Shown: positions 18,526 through 29,396 of the stretch, one piece after another | Layout: every line of letters starts with the position of its first letter | Position numbering within the stretch: the first letter of the stretch is position 1 | NCBI GenBank assembly: GCA_020636575.1 | Contig: JACJXP010000001.1 | Coordinates: forward strand, 62,001 to 126,000 | Direction of reading: 5' to 3' | DNA from: Chitinophagales bacterium | Lineage (GTDB): Bacteria > Bacteroidota > Bacteroidia > Chitinophagales > Chitinophagaceae | DNA length: 64,000 nt | The notes under the pieces: generated by a model | Databases searched by the model: none | What the model saw: the letters and a program-made list of their open reading frames with translations, nothing else | Told to the model about the DNA's origin: nothing | Made by a program: the position numbers and the translations under genes

Positions 18526-21500
18526 TTATTGAGCCAAAGAAATTCTTACCTGTAACCCGCCCCTGGTATTGGTGATCGGGAAAGCATTACTGATCTTGGG
18601 TATATTTCTTGTCTGGTCAAAATAAAGCTTCAGCTGTACCTTATTATTCAGGGTATAATCAATAGATGGACGGATACTGATCACTTTTTGCCCTGCAGTT
18701 CCAAAAGAGGTGCCCTGATCCAATTTACTATTAGCTGTTGCATCATCCCGCAGGCTAAAGTCACATCTGAAAGTGACATCATTATCCAGCTTCATTTTGC
18801 CTATCTTTTTAATAAGAGGCATTCCTTTTCTACGCCAGCTAAAACTAAAACTTACTTCTGTAGATCGGTTTTCAGCTAACTGGTAGTCAATAAGACTTAG
18901 ACTTAGCTGCCGGGTTTTTCTTAATTCAAAACTTGTGTTCAACTGATTAGTAAATGTCATATCCACTGATATCAACGGATCAAATGATTCTTGTATAGTA
19001 ATATTCGGAACAAGGAAATAAGGAATATAGTTCCCAGTAAGCGGATCAACAAAACTTGGCATGCCTACCCTGTTCGGATCAAGGAATAGCAAAGCAGTGT
19101 TAAAACTATTCATGCTAAAGGTGCTATGATAACCGTGCCTGATAGAGAAATTTGTAAATACTTTATTAAGTCCGGGCAATCTTGACAATCCATTATATGT
19201 AATTGTCCAGTTCGGTTTTGGTAAAATACCAGAGAATGGATTAGAGCGGATATTCGGATTGCTGTTCTTATTCAGATTCACATTTAGCGGATCCTTATTG
19301 GTATAGGCAGCGATAAAGGCAGGTATCACCACATCCTGTGCATAACGGCCATATCCTTCCACATAACCATCTGGTCCGGTTGGATTACTCGTTGCATAAG
19401 GGTTTATTCCTTTTAGTTTCTGAGAAAGGATCACCCTGTTTGCTTCAAATTGCTTGAATGTTTCAGAAACTACATTCGGATCAAACTTGGTGAACAGGGT
19501 CTGGTATGAAATGTAGCTGACGCTGAAACTTCCTAACGCATAAGGATTAAGTCGTGTAAGACTTCCATTTCCAAGTGTATCCTTATAAAGTTCAGAGTAT
19601 TGCTTATCAAACGTTTTATCCAGATTTACATCAATATTAAAATCACGGAAAGGACTAAGTTGTGCTGTGATATTCAAACGCTGATTATAGCGCTGCTGTA
19701 TCATAGCTGAGACCAATGTATCCGTAGATAACAATCCCCTTGCTCCAAAACGATTGATCCAACTGGTATCCGGCTGATAACCAAATATGAAATCAAAGCC
19801 AGGTTCCCTGCTTTTTGGGTTATAGCCTAATACCCTTGTGCTATCCATATATCCGGGCAATGTGGTTCCAAAATCCTCTGTGTACTGAATATTGACCCGC
19901 TTTAGTGCAGTAGCCATGCGTAAAAAGAACTTAGGCAACTTACCGATTTCCGGCATTGGTTTATTCTGTTTAACTTTTGGTGACCGGATCTTTTTAAGCC
20001 TTACGATCTTTCCTTTCTTATTGCGGATAGTATCTATACGTATGATACGATCCTTCCTTTTCAACTTCGGACCGGAGTTATTAGCTTTTGCTGCTGTATC
20101 TGCTCTATTTGTGTTCCTGTTATTAGGCAACGGAGTTGCATTAACGGCTCTTAAAAACCGCCACTTGTTATATAATTCTTCAAACTTTAATTCCGAATTA
20201 ATGGTTTTCGTTTGTGTATTGGAAAGTGTGTTACCCAGATTTACTGAATCGTTCCTGGTTAATAAAGAACCTGCCAGCCAGTTGTACTTTGTATTATAGC
20301 TGGCACGCAGTACTGTCCAGCTCAGGAATGGTATCTTTTGTGTGGGCACATTATAGGTAACAGTTACCTCTTGCCTGTAATTGGTATTTCTTCCTCCTTT
20401 AAACAGATTTTCCTTTACTGAATCTTTCTTACTCTTTGTATCTATTCTGCCAAAAGGTTCATCTATCCTCGCATTATTAGTGGCATTAAAGTCAATATTA
20501 ATTGACTTTGTAAGTGGCCATTGAATTACATAAAATCTGTCGAATGTAAAATATTTATTGTAGGTCTCCGGTATTTTGTAAGGTCCGCCACCTACATTGC
20601 GGGGCCTTGTAGCGCCAAACTGCCTGAATACATCTGCCCTGACTGATATTTGCGAAGGCGCATAAGTAAGATTAAAATCCTTGATCAGTGACAACCACGG
20701 TGACTTTGATTTGATCAGCTTCTTAAAGGGTTCAAATGCTTTTACCTGAGGCGCATAATTATATCCTATAGCTCCCCGGGTTCGCCGTAATTCATCATTT
20801 TCGATCAATGGGTTATGACTGATCGTTTGAATGTATGAATAGTTGAAATCAAAATTGGTAAAGCTCCAGGGCTTTGGTCGTTTACCATCCGTCTTTAATT
20901 TCTTTACGTTTGTAAAGTTGACTGTTTTGATAGTAGTAATATCCTGGGCATCATTTTTAATAGAATCCTTTGCTTTACTGTCTGCAGCTTCCTTTAATTT
21001 ATCCTTCAAAGTGATATCCAGATCATAAGGATCATATTCAGGATTACTGATGGTTTTACTTATACCGGCATAAACAGGTATTTGAATAGCCAGTTTTTTA
21101 GGTAAAAGTTTGCCAACATCAAGAGTAGTAGATGCATCGATAGTATAAAGATCCTCCCTGCTTCGATCATTCACCCTTTGATCCAGTGTTCCAAAACCAG
21201 CGCTACGGGCAGTACCGGCAAGTGTGATCGTTCCCAGGTCGGCCAGTTTAATATCGGCACGGCCAATAGCTGCCCAACCACCCTTCTCATCAAGTTGTGA
21301 AAAACGAAGTTCATTAAACCATACTTCCGTACACATTGATTCCTGGCCAATATTTTCTACAGCCAGCAACATTCCCCGCACCTCTCCCAGGTTCGGGTTT
21401 CCCAGGATGGCATATGAACGGCCATCTGGCAGGGTCTCTTTGTAATATTCAAATGGCTGAACTCCTGCACGGTTTCTCTTCTTCTTAAGATCGATCAGAT

Positions 21501-24500
21501 CCTGTAACTGAAAATCAAGATTATTTTCTTCCGGCCATATTAGCAGACTATCTGTGGTTCCGAAAGCTGTTATCTTAAGTGGTATTTTAACCTCATAATA
21601 GTTCCCGGAAAAATCGTTTCCGATCCGAACCACTGCATTCATCTGACCATCTTGTATTGCTTCATATCCCTGAACTGACTCCGCATGTATGAACATGGAT
21701 AGCTTACCATACTGTCGCATATCCAGGTTAAATGTTTTAAATACACCTCTCGATTCAAACTGCTGGAGACCACAGGTTTGTACACTTAATGCCTGCTCAT
21801 TTAAAAACAAGGCAACATTATTATTACTCAGTTGTTGCTGCCTTTCAATACCCGGTGGAATACGATATGGTATCGGCTGACGCTGGTCGTTCTCCTCCAC
21901 ATTTACTGCCAGTGTGTTTACCGTTGTAAAATCAGGATTAGGCAGGTTCGTATACATGCCGGTCGTGTCTATATTATACTGGTATTTTCTCCATTGATTA
22001 CGTACCAGTTCCAATTTACCAAAACGCATCACCACAGAATCTTCAAACCCGGTTACATACATCCTGATAAAACGGATTGATTTAAAGTCGGGAATATTGC
22101 CCACCTTATTAGTGAACTTGCTAACAGGTATACGGAACAGGTACCATCTTTCCATTCTCTGCTGCCCGTTTGCAAGATTGATAAGCGGTGTTCTTACATC
22201 AGTAATGAAGTTACTTCCATTCATCATGTTAGGCTGAATATCCACTTCATATTCAAAATACTCTTCCACCTCATTCATGGTATTATCCCTATTCAGTTCT
22301 TCAGCATCAGGATACTGCGTAAATGCATTGATGAATTGTGTATTATTTTCTGATACAGGTGAATTTCCATGCGGGTTATTAATGTTTTTATAACGAGGAA
22401 GTATACCCGCTACAGTAGGCTGATCAAATGAAGCATCACGGTATGGTTTAAAGTTATCACCAGAAGGATCCTGTAAAGCTTGTTGATAAACTGGTGAAGA
22501 GGTTCCGAAGTTGGCAGCAAGAGAATTCAGGTATGCGCTGAATTTATTAACCTCAGCTGTATCCGTTAAGCCATCTAAACCTACATCCTGGTACTGCCTG
22601 TCATCAGGGTTATTGCTGAATGCATTTGTTACCTGTAATGGAATACTGGGCACCTGCCCCCAAACTGTATTCTGGTCAACTCGTACATTATTGGTAGGCG
22701 TTGGCAAACCGTTTTCATATTGCCTTTTTCCATCTCTTAAAATATCCTCAGAGATATTTCCAAGATCAAAATAAAGTTTACCGCCAGTTGGATTGGAAGT
22801 ATTCTCAATAAAAGGATCCATCATCCAGAACTCGATGTACTCAATATTACCGGTTTCAAAATCCGTTTGGTCAATATTTCTCATTAAACCACCCCATGCT
22901 CTTTTAGGGTCTAATAGTTTTCCGTTTGCATTTATTTTGGTTGGATCTGATTGAAAGTTATAGGGACCCTTATCTTTTGGATAAAATGCTACATCGAAAG
23001 TGGTGAGTAGCCCTTCACCAAACTGAACACTTTGTTGCGGGAATATCTCTTTTCTTAACACCTGTCTTGTTTCTGGTCTTGATAGTTCATCGAGGTCTGT
23101 GATTGGATTGTTTGAATTTCTTCTTTCCTGCAAGACTGCTTCTACATTATACCAGGCGATCTTACCACGGTTATATCCGCTCGCCAGATCATTATTCAGA
23201 GCCGATTCAGGAAAAAGACCATTTCCCTGCGGTATGGATGCCAAAGTCCAGCTGATAAGTGGGAATCGCAGGTCTATGCCAGCCCGGGTACCTTCAAAAT
23301 CATCAATGTATATCTGTCCGGCTTCTTTTTTTCCGATCTGCTTGGCATGCCCCGGCTGCAATACTGCAGCTTCTGCATAAGCAGTGATGGATGACATGGC
23401 CCTGGTAGAATAGAAAGGAAGTTTGTCAAGCCATTTTGTTAGTCTTGGCAGGTCGTTCCGGTAATCAACATCCATTCCATACATCGTATTTCTTATCGGA
23501 TCTTCTCCATAAGATTGTTTGATGAAGAAGGGCCTTTCAGATAATCGTACAATCGTACCTCCAATAGAGAGTTTTTTATTCGCCAGGTAATCTAATCTTA
23601 CACCCAGGAAACTTTTTTGCTGAAAGTTAAATGCCTGGTTATTTTCATAACTGATCTGCACCGGGATACCAGAATTGATCACCGCCTGGTTGGTCACCCG
23701 AAGTGTACCCAGATCATAATTGATCTCATAATCTACATTCTCTTGCAAAACTTGTCCGTTAGCAGTAACTGTTACTGATCCTCTTGGAATATTAAAGCCC
23801 AGCTGATAATCAGCAGTATTTCCGAAAGCACCCGACGATTTTGATTTTCCGGTGATTTTAAAACGATTCAGGTTTGCATAGGTCTGCGCTATAGCCTTGA
23901 TCGTATCATATAGAGGATAGAAAAGATATTGATCCCGCAAAGCCTGGGTAGCATATAAATAATCAAGGTCATGACCAAAAGGTTCCAATACCGGGAATAT
24001 GATCCGGCTTTGTGATGAGATGACCGTAAATCCTTCAATGAAGTCAAAGACCCCATCTGGTTGCGGGTCATTCTGATTATTTAAGCGATCGAGATTTGTC
24101 AGTGATATGATCGGCTGACCTTTGTATGGATCTGAAACATTTTCAGGTGGCAAATATCTTTTTACACCTAAACTGGGTTCTTCATATACCAGGTCAAGGC
24201 GAAAGTCTTGTCTTTCCAACTGCCCATAACCAACAGAATAAACGTTCTTCATCATCAGGTCCCAGATCGGAAGATTGGTACGTTGTGATGTAGCTTTCAA
24301 TAATTTCAGGAAAAGAGCTTTTTGAGAATTGCCACTTGAATCAGGAGGCACATCTTGCGAAAATTCTCCAACCTGGTACACACGGCCGTTGTACGTATAC
24401 TGAAAAGCGACACCTAGTACTTCGTCTGGTTGCAACGGCTGATTCAATGACAAGAATCCTATTTGCGGATTAAAATAATAATCAGTTGACTGTAGTTTTC

Positions 24501-25785
24501 TTGCAAATGTTTTTTCAAAGTCCTGTACCGGTAATAAGCCAAATGTTGTCAACTGGTTTTGAACCAGGGTTGAATTTCTATAGTTAGGATTTGAAATAAG
24601 TTCTGCATACAGGCTATTGGCATCATTTCTTGGGAGCGCATCACCTGTTCCGGTAAGAAGACCTGAACGGTAAGGATTGTTTTCACCCAGATCCATAAAA
24701 GCAACCACATCCCGGGTATCTGTTGTAGCACCGTTACGGTTAGTAACCCAAACTTCTATACGCAATATCTGAACACGGGAATTCACAACCGGAAGTTGTT
24801 GCATCGCCTTGTTATAGTTGTCATGGAAGTATTGAGAAAGCAAGAAGTGACGGTTTTCATCATATTCATCTGCCCTGAGATTAAAACTTTGTGAACCCGA
24901 TCCCCCCTGTAAATTCTGAGTTTGCCTTTGTGATTGCTGGTTAGCCAATACAGTCGTGATATACAATTTACCAAACTGCAGCTGTGTTTTAACTCCAAAT
25001 AATGATTGTGCCCCTGGTATCAAAGTTCCCTTTGAAGCGAAGCTTGTGTTACCAGCCTGGAACTCTTTTACAATATCATCGTCCTTACCTTTAAAATCAA
25101 GTTTTAACTGATTATCAAAACCAAAATTGGCAAGGGTGTTATAGTTGATCGGCAGGTTGAGCTTTTCGCCAATTTTCGCATCTACCTGGAACTGTGAATT
25201 CATATTGAAATCAAATCCTCCGTTCTTCCTTGCCCTTTCCGGTAAAGTCGGGTTTTTGATATTTTGTCCCTGGTAGCCAGCCAGCATGTCAACAAAACCC
25301 GAAGGTTTAATATCCACCTTCACTTTACCATCGGGTCCCACACCCATGATACGATTGAACCAATCGTTGGACACTTTGAACTTAGGCTTGAAAAGCCGCC
25401 TGTTCATATTGGTCAATAATGATGATCTTTTTTTGAAATAATCTTCCTCGTCTTTTTTTCCCTGGAGGCGAATAAATTCCTCCATTGTAAAAGAAGTAGG
25501 GGTACGATAGTATTTATCTCCTATTTTTTCAATGATATAATACTGCTTTGTTTTAGGGTCATACTCGATGTTTCTTTTAATAAAAGCAGTATCCCTGAAG
25601 TCGAAAGTATTTCTACCGGGAGAAGAATATGGATCTCCTCTTCTATCATTAAGGGGATAATGGGTTGTATCCTGAAATATGCGGTTTGGTTCGGGAAAAT
25701 GATCTGTTGCATTCGCCTGAAAAGAAGAAAACACAATGGCAAAAGTTACCAGTGTACGGAAGATATGAGCAGTCGTAAGGTTCAA
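18526..25785 (-). CDS. sprA: SprA, outer-membrane translocon of the type IX secretion system
   Basis: A 2419-residue protein, the length expected for SprA/Sov. SprA is the giant 36-strand barrel through which T9SS cargo crosses the outer membrane and is needed for gliding motility. A signal peptide (about 1-26, ending QANA) is followed by a long series of beta-strands. Recognisable family segments include FGDQ-like pore strands, RVDYEINYDLGTLRV-type repeats (around residues 740-770) and the terminal TRGGLQVRISLAQ strand. The ORF begins with TTG at 25785 and no better start was found. It lies 32 bases downstream of ruvA on the same strand, an arrangement conserved in many Bacteroidota. It supplies the secretion route for the CTD proteins at 1-3916 and 7452-7802. 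Confidence 0.95.
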   Translation of the reverse strand: MNLTTAHIFRTLVTFAIVFSSFQANATDHFPEPNRIFQDTTHYPLNDRRGDPYSSPGRNTFDFRDTAFIKRNIEYDPKTKQYYIIEKIGDKYYRTPTSFTMEEFIRLQGKKDEEDYFKKRSSLLTNMNRRLFKPKFKVSNDWFNRIMGVGPDGKVKVDIKPSGFVDMLAGYQGQNIKNPTLPERARKNGGFDFNMNSQFQVDAKIGEKLNLPINYNTLANFGFDNQLKLDFKGKDDDIVKEFQAGNTSFASKGTLIPGAQSLFGVKTQLQFGKLYITTVLANQQSQRQTQNLQGGSGSQSFNLRADEYDENRHFLLSQYFHDNYNKAMQQLPVVNSRVQILRIEVWVTNRNGATTDTRDVVAFMDLGENNPYRSGLLTGTGDALPRNDANSLYAELISNPNYRNSTLVQNQLTTFGLLPVQDFEKTFARKLQSTDYYFNPQIGFLSLNQPLQPDEVLGVAFQYTYNGRVYQVGEFSQDVPPDSSGNSQKALFLKLLKATSQRTNLPIWDLMMKNVYSVGYGQLERQDFRLDLVYEEPSLGVKRYLPPENVSDPYKGQPIISLTNLDRLNNQNDPQPDGVFDFIEGFTVISSQSRIIFPVLEPFGHDLDYLYATQALRDQYLFYPLYDTIKAIAQTYANLNRFKITGKSKSSGAFGNTADYQLGFNIPRGSVTVTANGQVLQENVDYEINYDLGTLRVTNQAVINSGIPVQISYENNQAFNFQQKSFLGVRLDYLANKKLSIGGTIVRLSERPFFIKQSYGEDPIRNTMYGMDVDYRNDLPRLTKWLDKLPFYSTRAMSSITAYAEAAVLQPGHAKQIGKKEAGQIYIDDFEGTRAGIDLRFPLISWTLASIPQGNGLFPESALNNDLASGYNRGKIAWYNVEAVLQERRNSNNPITDLDELSRPETRQVLRKEIFPQQSVQFGEGLLTTFDVAFYPKDKGPYNFQSDPTKINANGKLLDPKRAWGGLMRNIDQTDFETGNIEYIEFWMMDPFIENTSNPTGGKLYFDLGNISEDILRDGKRQYENGLPTPTNNVRVDQNTVWGQVPSIPLQVTNAFSNNPDDRQYQDVGLDGLTDTAEVNKFSAYLNSLAANFGTSSPVYQQALQDPSGDNFKPYRDASFDQPTVAGILPRYKNINNPHGNSPVSENNTQFINAFTQYPDAEELNRDNTMNEVEEYFEYEVDIQPNMMNGSNFITDVRTPLINLANGQQRMERWYLFRIPVSKFTNKVGNIPDFKSIRFIRMYVTGFEDSVVMRFGKLELVRNQWRKYQYNIDTTGMYTNLPNPDFTTVNTLAVNVEENDQRQPIPYRIPPGIERQQQLSNNNVALFLNEQALSVQTCGLQQFESRGVFKTFNLDMRQYGKLSMFIHAESVQGYEAIQDGQMNAVVRIGNDFSGNYYEVKIPLKITAFGTTDSLLIWPEENNLDFQLQDLIDLKKKRNRAGVQPFEYYKETLPDGRSYAILGNPNLGEVRGMLLAVENIGQESMCTEVWFNELRFSQLDEKGGWAAIGRADIKLADLGTITLAGTARSAGFGTLDQRVNDRSREDLYTIDASTTLDVGKLLPKKLAIQIPVYAGISKTISNPEYDPYDLDITLKDKLKEAADSKAKDSIKNDAQDITTIKTVNFTNVKKLKTDGKRPKPWSFTNFDFNYSYIQTISHNPLIENDELRRTRGAIGYNYAPQVKAFEPFKKLIKSKSPWLSLIKDFNLTYAPSQISVRADVFRQFGATRPRNVGGGPYKIPETYNKYFTFDRFYVIQWPLTKSINIDFNATNNARIDEPFGRIDTKSKKDSVKENLFKGGRNTNYRQEVTVTYNVPTQKIPFLSWTVLRASYNTKYNWLAGSLLTRNDSVNLGNTLSNTQTKTINSELKFEELYNKWRFLRAVNATPLPNNRNTNRADTAAKANNSGPKLKRKDRIIRIDTIRNKKGKIVRLKKIRSPKVKQNKPMPEIGKLPKFFLRMATALKRVNIQYTEDFGTTLPGYMDSTRVLGYNPKSREPGFDFIFGYQPDTSWINRFGARGLLSTDTLVSAMIQQRYNQRLNITAQLSPFRDFNIDVNLDKTFDKQYSELYKDTLGNGSLTRLNPYALGSFSVSYISYQTLFTKFDPNVVSETFKQFEANRVILSQKLKGINPYATSNPTGPDGYVEGYGRYAQDVVIPAFIAAYTNKDPLNVNLNKNSNPNIRSNPFSGILPKPNWTITYNGLSRLPGLNKVFTNFSIRHGYHSTFSMNSFNTALLFLDPNRVGMPSFVDPLTGNYIPYFLVPNITIQESFDPLISVDMTFTNQLNTSFELRKTRQLSLSLIDYQLAENRSTEVSFSFSWRRKGMPLIKKIGKMKLDNDVTFRCDFSLRDDATANSKLDQGTSFGTAGQKVISIRPSIDYTLNNKVQLKLYFDQTRNIPKISNAFPITNTRGGLQVRISLAQ

Positions 25786-25817
25786 CGTTTTTCTACATTA
25801 AAATGTTTCCCGAAGGA

Positions 25818-26399
25818 TCAAAGGGTACGAAGTGCTTTTTTGATCAGTTCCTCAACCGATAACTCCGGATTAGCCGATGATACCTCTTCCAGGGCTTTTC
25901 CGGCTGCCTGACGGCTGATGCCGAGGGCGGTTAAAGCATTTAACGCATCCTGACGCAAAGTATTGTTTTTCATAGGGGAAATATTTGTTTCAAGGGGTTG
26001 TTTTCCAAGCTTATCCTTCAATTCCAGCACTATCCTTTCGGCTGATTTTTTGCCGATCCCTTTTATGGATTCTAATGACCGTATATCACCCATCATGATG
26101 GCCTGTGTCAGTTCGTCAGGTTTCATATACGAAAGCATCACCCTTGCAGTGGCTGCACCTACGCCAGAAACTGCAATAAGTTGCTGAAACAGCGTTTTTT
26201 CGGCCAGATCATAAAAACCATACAAAATATGGGCATCCTCACGGATCAATAGGCTGGTATGCAGCATACCTTTTTCCAGGTTCTGGATCTTTGACCAGGT
26301 ATGAAGGCTGATCTGCACCTCATACCCCACCCCATTTACATCCACCTGGATGGATGCCGGGCTTTTTTTCACAAAATCACCTCTCAAAAATGCGATCAT
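25818..26399 (-). CDS. ruvA: Holliday junction DNA helicase subunit RuvA
   Basis: A 193-residue RuvA. An N-terminal OB fold (1-62), two helix-hairpin-helix motifs (SGVGAATARVML near 80 and IKGIGKKSAERIVLELKDKL near 115) and a C-terminal three-helix domain III (about 145-193) that contacts RuvB are all present. It binds the four-way junction as a tetramer and loads the RuvB motor during branch migration. The start is ATG at 26399. It is upstream of sprA in a likely shared transcript. Confidence 0.97.
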   Translation of the reverse strand: MIAFLRGDFVKKSPASIQVDVNGVGYEVQISLHTWSKIQNLEKGMLHTSLLIREDAHILYGFYDLAEKTLFQQLIAVSGVGAATARVMLSYMKPDELTQAIMMGDIRSLESIKGIGKKSAERIVLELKDKLGKQPLETNISPMKNNTLRQDALNALTALGISRQAAGKALEEVSSANPELSVEELIKKALRTL

Positions 26400-26538
26400 G
26401 GCTGCGAAAATAGGTGAATTTCAATTTCAAATTATAAACCAATAGCATCTTCCTTTTTTGTAGCATCCTGATAATCATAAGACTTTGAGTCAAAGCTTAC
26501 TGTCGTATATTCGTAACACATTTTTCAATAATAATCCC

Positions 26539-27531
26539 ATGATCAAGAAGATCTATGCAGCTATTACCGCCGTTGGAGGATATGTTCCAGAAGACAAGTT
26601 GACCAATTTCGACCTTGAAAAAATGGTAGATACCAATGATGAGTGGATAAGGACCCGTACCGGAATTTCAGAAAGAAGGATCTTAAAAGGAGATGGTCTT
26701 GCCACTTCAGATATGGTTGTTCCGGCTGTAAAGCAATTGTGTGAAAAAAGGGGTATTCACCCAGAAGAGATAGACTGTATGATCGTTGGTACAGTAACGC
26801 CGGATATGGTGTTTCCGGCCACTGCAAATATTGCCTGTGATAAACTGGGTGCTAAAAATGCATGGGGATTTGATGTATCCGCGGCATGTTCAGGGTTTTT
26901 GTATTCACTTACTCTAGGCGCTTCCCTGATTGAAAGTGGCCGTTACAAAAAAGTAGTTGTGGTCGGCGCCGACAAAATGAGTGCTATTGTTGATTATAGC
27001 GACAGAACTACCTGTATCATTTTTGGAGACGGTGCCGGTGCCGTATTACTTGAACCGAATAATGAGGGTTATGGGGTATTGGATAGCATATTAAGAAGTG
27101 ATGGAAGCGGTTCTCCCTTTTTGCATATGAAAGCCGGCGGCTCATTAAAACCCGCATCTGTTGAAACAGTAATGGCAAAGGAACACTATGCGTACCAGGA
27201 AGGCCAGACTGTTTTCAAATTTGCAGTTAAGGGAATGGCAGATGTAAGTGCTGAATTACTGGAACGTAACAACCTGACCGGTGATGATATTGCCTGGCTG
27301 GTTCCTCACCAGGCGAATTTGAGGATCATCGATGCAACAGCTAACCGCATGGGGCTTCCCAAAGAAAAGGTGATGATCAATATTGAGAAATATGGTAACA
27401 CCACAGCTGCTACTATTCCTCTTTGTTTATGGGAGTGGAAGCATGAGATAAATAAAGGAGACAATCTTGTTCTTGCTGCTTTTGGAGGTGGCTTTACATG
27501 GGGCGCCACTCTTGTAAAGTGGGCCTATTGA
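26539..27531 (+). CDS. fabH: 3-oxoacyl-ACP synthase III
   Basis: A 330-residue KAS III, which condenses acyl-CoA with malonyl-ACP to begin fatty-acid elongation. The Cys-His-Asn triad is complete: Cys117 in SAACSGF, His257 in VPHQAN and Asn287 in KYGNTTAA. I chose the ATG at 26539 (MIKKIYAAITAVGGYVPE, the normal family N-terminus); the frame stays open to a TTG at 26485 but those 18 residues look non-native. It diverges from ruvA and converges with scpB. Confidence 0.96.
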   Translation: MIKKIYAAITAVGGYVPEDKLTNFDLEKMVDTNDEWIRTRTGISERRILKGDGLATSDMVVPAVKQLCEKRGIHPEEIDCMIVGTVTPDMVFPATANIACDKLGAKNAWGFDVSAACSGFLYSLTLGASLIESGRYKKVVVVGADKMSAIVDYSDRTTCIIFGDGAGAVLLEPNNEGYGVLDSILRSDGSGSPFLHMKAGGSLKPASVETVMAKEHYAYQEGQTVFKFAVKGMADVSAELLERNNLTGDDIAWLVPHQANLRIIDATANRMGLPKEKVMINIEKYGNTTAATIPLCLWEWKHEINKGDNLVLAAFGGGFTWGATLVKWAY

Positions 27532-27541
27532 TGTAATAAGA

Positions 27542-28255
27542 TCAGTCGGTATCCTTGTCTTCTTCGTTCATAACAAGCTCACCGTTATCAGACACAGACA
27601 TTGCTTCCGGTTCATTGGTAGTTTCCTCAGTTTCTGTGTTAGCAGACTCGTCAGCATCCTTTTTAATAAGTGTGGGCTCTATTAATTGTTCAGCCAGAAC
27701 TTCTTTTATCTGAGGTAGTTCTTCTGCCGAATTGATTCCAAAGTAATCCATAAAGGTTTTCGAAGTTGAATAAAGCAATGGCTGGCCGGGAGCTTTTTCA
27801 TTTCTTCCGCTGATGATGATCAGTTCTTTCTCCAGCAATTTTTGTACTGCGTAATCAGAACTAACGCCACGGATCGCCTCAATTTCTCCTTTGGTTACCG
27901 GTTGCTTATAGGCAACAATTGCCAGAGTTTCCAAAGCAGCTGCAGAAAGCTTTTTCAGGAATTTATCTCCATTCAGCTGGGCAACTGTTTTATGATAATC
28001 CGGCCTGGTTAAAAACTGCCACCCCCCACCACTTTGTCTTACTTCAAATGGATAAAAATCTGCGCTATATTTTTCAGTGATACCGCTTAATGCTGCTTCC
28101 ACCTGGTCAAGGGTGATCTTGTCATCTATATCACTAAGAGCATTATTAACAAGTTCTGTTATTTCAAGTGTGGTCAAAGGCCTGTCGCTGGCAAAGATCA
28201 ATGCTTCAATATGCGGTATCAGATTAGTAATGTCCATACTGTTCTTTTCATTCAT
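27542..28255 (-). CDS. scpB: Segregation and condensation protein B
   Basis: 237 residues from the ATG at 28255. Two winged-helix domains (about 7-170) include the family motif LETLAIVAYKQPVTKGEIEAI (cut here to fit) and VSSDYAVQKLLEKELI. A long acidic, Glu/Thr/Asn-rich tail (about 190-237) is likely disordered. ScpB dimerises and binds ScpA and the SMC head to form the chromosome-organising condensin. scpA and smc are not in the window. An upstream TTG at 28261 is disfavoured. Confidence 0.93.
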   Translation of the reverse strand: MNEKNSMDITNLIPHIEALIFASDRPLTTLEITELVNNALSDIDDKITLDQVEAALSGITEKYSADFYPFEVRQSGGGWQFLTRPDYHKTVAQLNGDKFLKKLSAAALETLAIVAYKQPVTKGEIEAIRGVSSDYAVQKLLEKELIIISGRNEKAPGQPLLYSTSKTFMDYFGINSAEELPQIKEVLAEQLIEPTLIKKDADESANTETEETTNEPEAMSVSDNGELVMNEEDKDTD

Positions 28256-28354
28256 TTGCAACGAAATTAATATTACTGTAAAGAAGGGCGAAACCCAATT
28301 ATCAACATTTAATGCTGATAATCGTGGAATTTTTCACAAAATTCCTGCCGCAAT

Positions 28355-29236
28355 TTACTCCTGTAACGCTGCAGCACCACTTACGATCTCTGTAAGTTCG
28401 GTGGTAATAGCTGCCTGGCGGGCCCTGTTATAAGATATCTTCAACGAACGCAGCATTTCGTTTGCATTTTCGCTGGCCTTATCCATTGCTGTCATCCTTG
28501 CGCCATGCTCAGATGCATTTGAATCCAATACTGCTTTAAACAATTGAGTATTCAGGATCTTTGGCATTAGCTCTGCAATAAGTTGCTCTTTGGAAGGATC
28601 AAAAATAAAATCTGATTTCGTTGTTCCTGATTTTTTTTCTGCCTGGGGAATAGGTAAAAATCGTTCTACCATAAAGCGCTGAGTAGCTGCATTTTTAAAT
28701 TGGCTATAAATGATCTCCACTACATCAAATTGCTTTTCTCCAAACGCTTTCATAGCTGCCTGGGAGGCTTTTTGTACATTCTCAAAACTTAAATGATGGA
28801 ATATATCCTTATAATCATCCGTAGCCTTGTAACCATTTTTAATAAAATGCTCATACCCTTTCTTTCCCATACTCCAAATGGTCACATTCCCCTTTTTATA
28901 CTGCTCAGGATATTTTTCAGCAATTGTAGATTTAGCCAGTTTAATGAGTGTACTGTTGAATGCACCTGCCAATCCTCTGTCGCTTGTCAAAACGATCAAT
29001 AATACTTTTTCAACCGGCCTTTCCGCTGCAAGAGCCATACCCGCATCTCCCTCGCCATTACTTACAATATTGCTGAGCATTTCCTGGAGCTTCTGTGCAT
29101 AGGGACGCATTTGAATGATTGCATCCTGGGCTCGGCGAAGCTTGGCTGCACTCACCATTTTCATGGCTTTGGTGATCTGTTGGGTACTTTGAACAGAACT
29201 GATCCGGTTTCTTACTTCTTTAAGTTGTCCTGACAT
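28355..29236 (-). CDS. atpG: ATP synthase F1 gamma subunit
   Basis: A 293-residue rotor-shaft subunit of the F1 sector. The N-terminal coiled coil is typical (VRNRISSVQSTQQITKAMKM) and the C-terminal return helix (SENANEMLRSLKISYNRARQ, IVSGAAALQE) completes the antiparallel shaft. In most bacteria atpG directly follows atpA. Here the upstream neighbour on the same strand is a lipoprotein gene and the downstream one is scpB, so this copy is separated from the rest of the operon. It is intact and likely the functional subunit. The start is ATG at 29236. Confidence 0.96.
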   Translation of the reverse strand: MSGQLKEVRNRISSVQSTQQITKAMKMVSAAKLRRAQDAIIQMRPYAQKLQEMLSNIVSNGEGDAGMALAAERPVEKVLLIVLTSDRGLAGAFNSTLIKLAKSTIAEKYPEQYKKGNVTIWSMGKKGYEHFIKNGYKATDDYKDIFHHLSFENVQKASQAAMKAFGEKQFDVVEIIYSQFKNAATQRFMVERFLPIPQAEKKSGTTKSDFIFDPSKEQLIAELMPKILNTQLFKAVLDSNASEHGARMTAMDKASENANEMLRSLKISYNRARQAAITTELTEIVSGAAALQE

Positions 29237-29396
29237 GTGTGTTCGTTTGGAGAATTTCGGCTTTTAAAATTGCTAGTTTACTACAATTTCAGGGCGCAAA
29301 GGTATGGCTGGCGACCCAGATTTCCATACAGATTCTTAAGTTCATGGGAATATCTTATTCACTATGGGGAAAAGATATAGTTTGTTGACTATCAAA

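Noticed and set aside
19892..20299. 135-codon open frame antisense to sprA
   Set aside because: A shadow of the sprA reading frame; no domain, no promoter.
26485..26538. Upstream TTG start for fabH adding 18 residues
   Set aside because: The ATG at 26539 gives the standard KAS III N-terminus.
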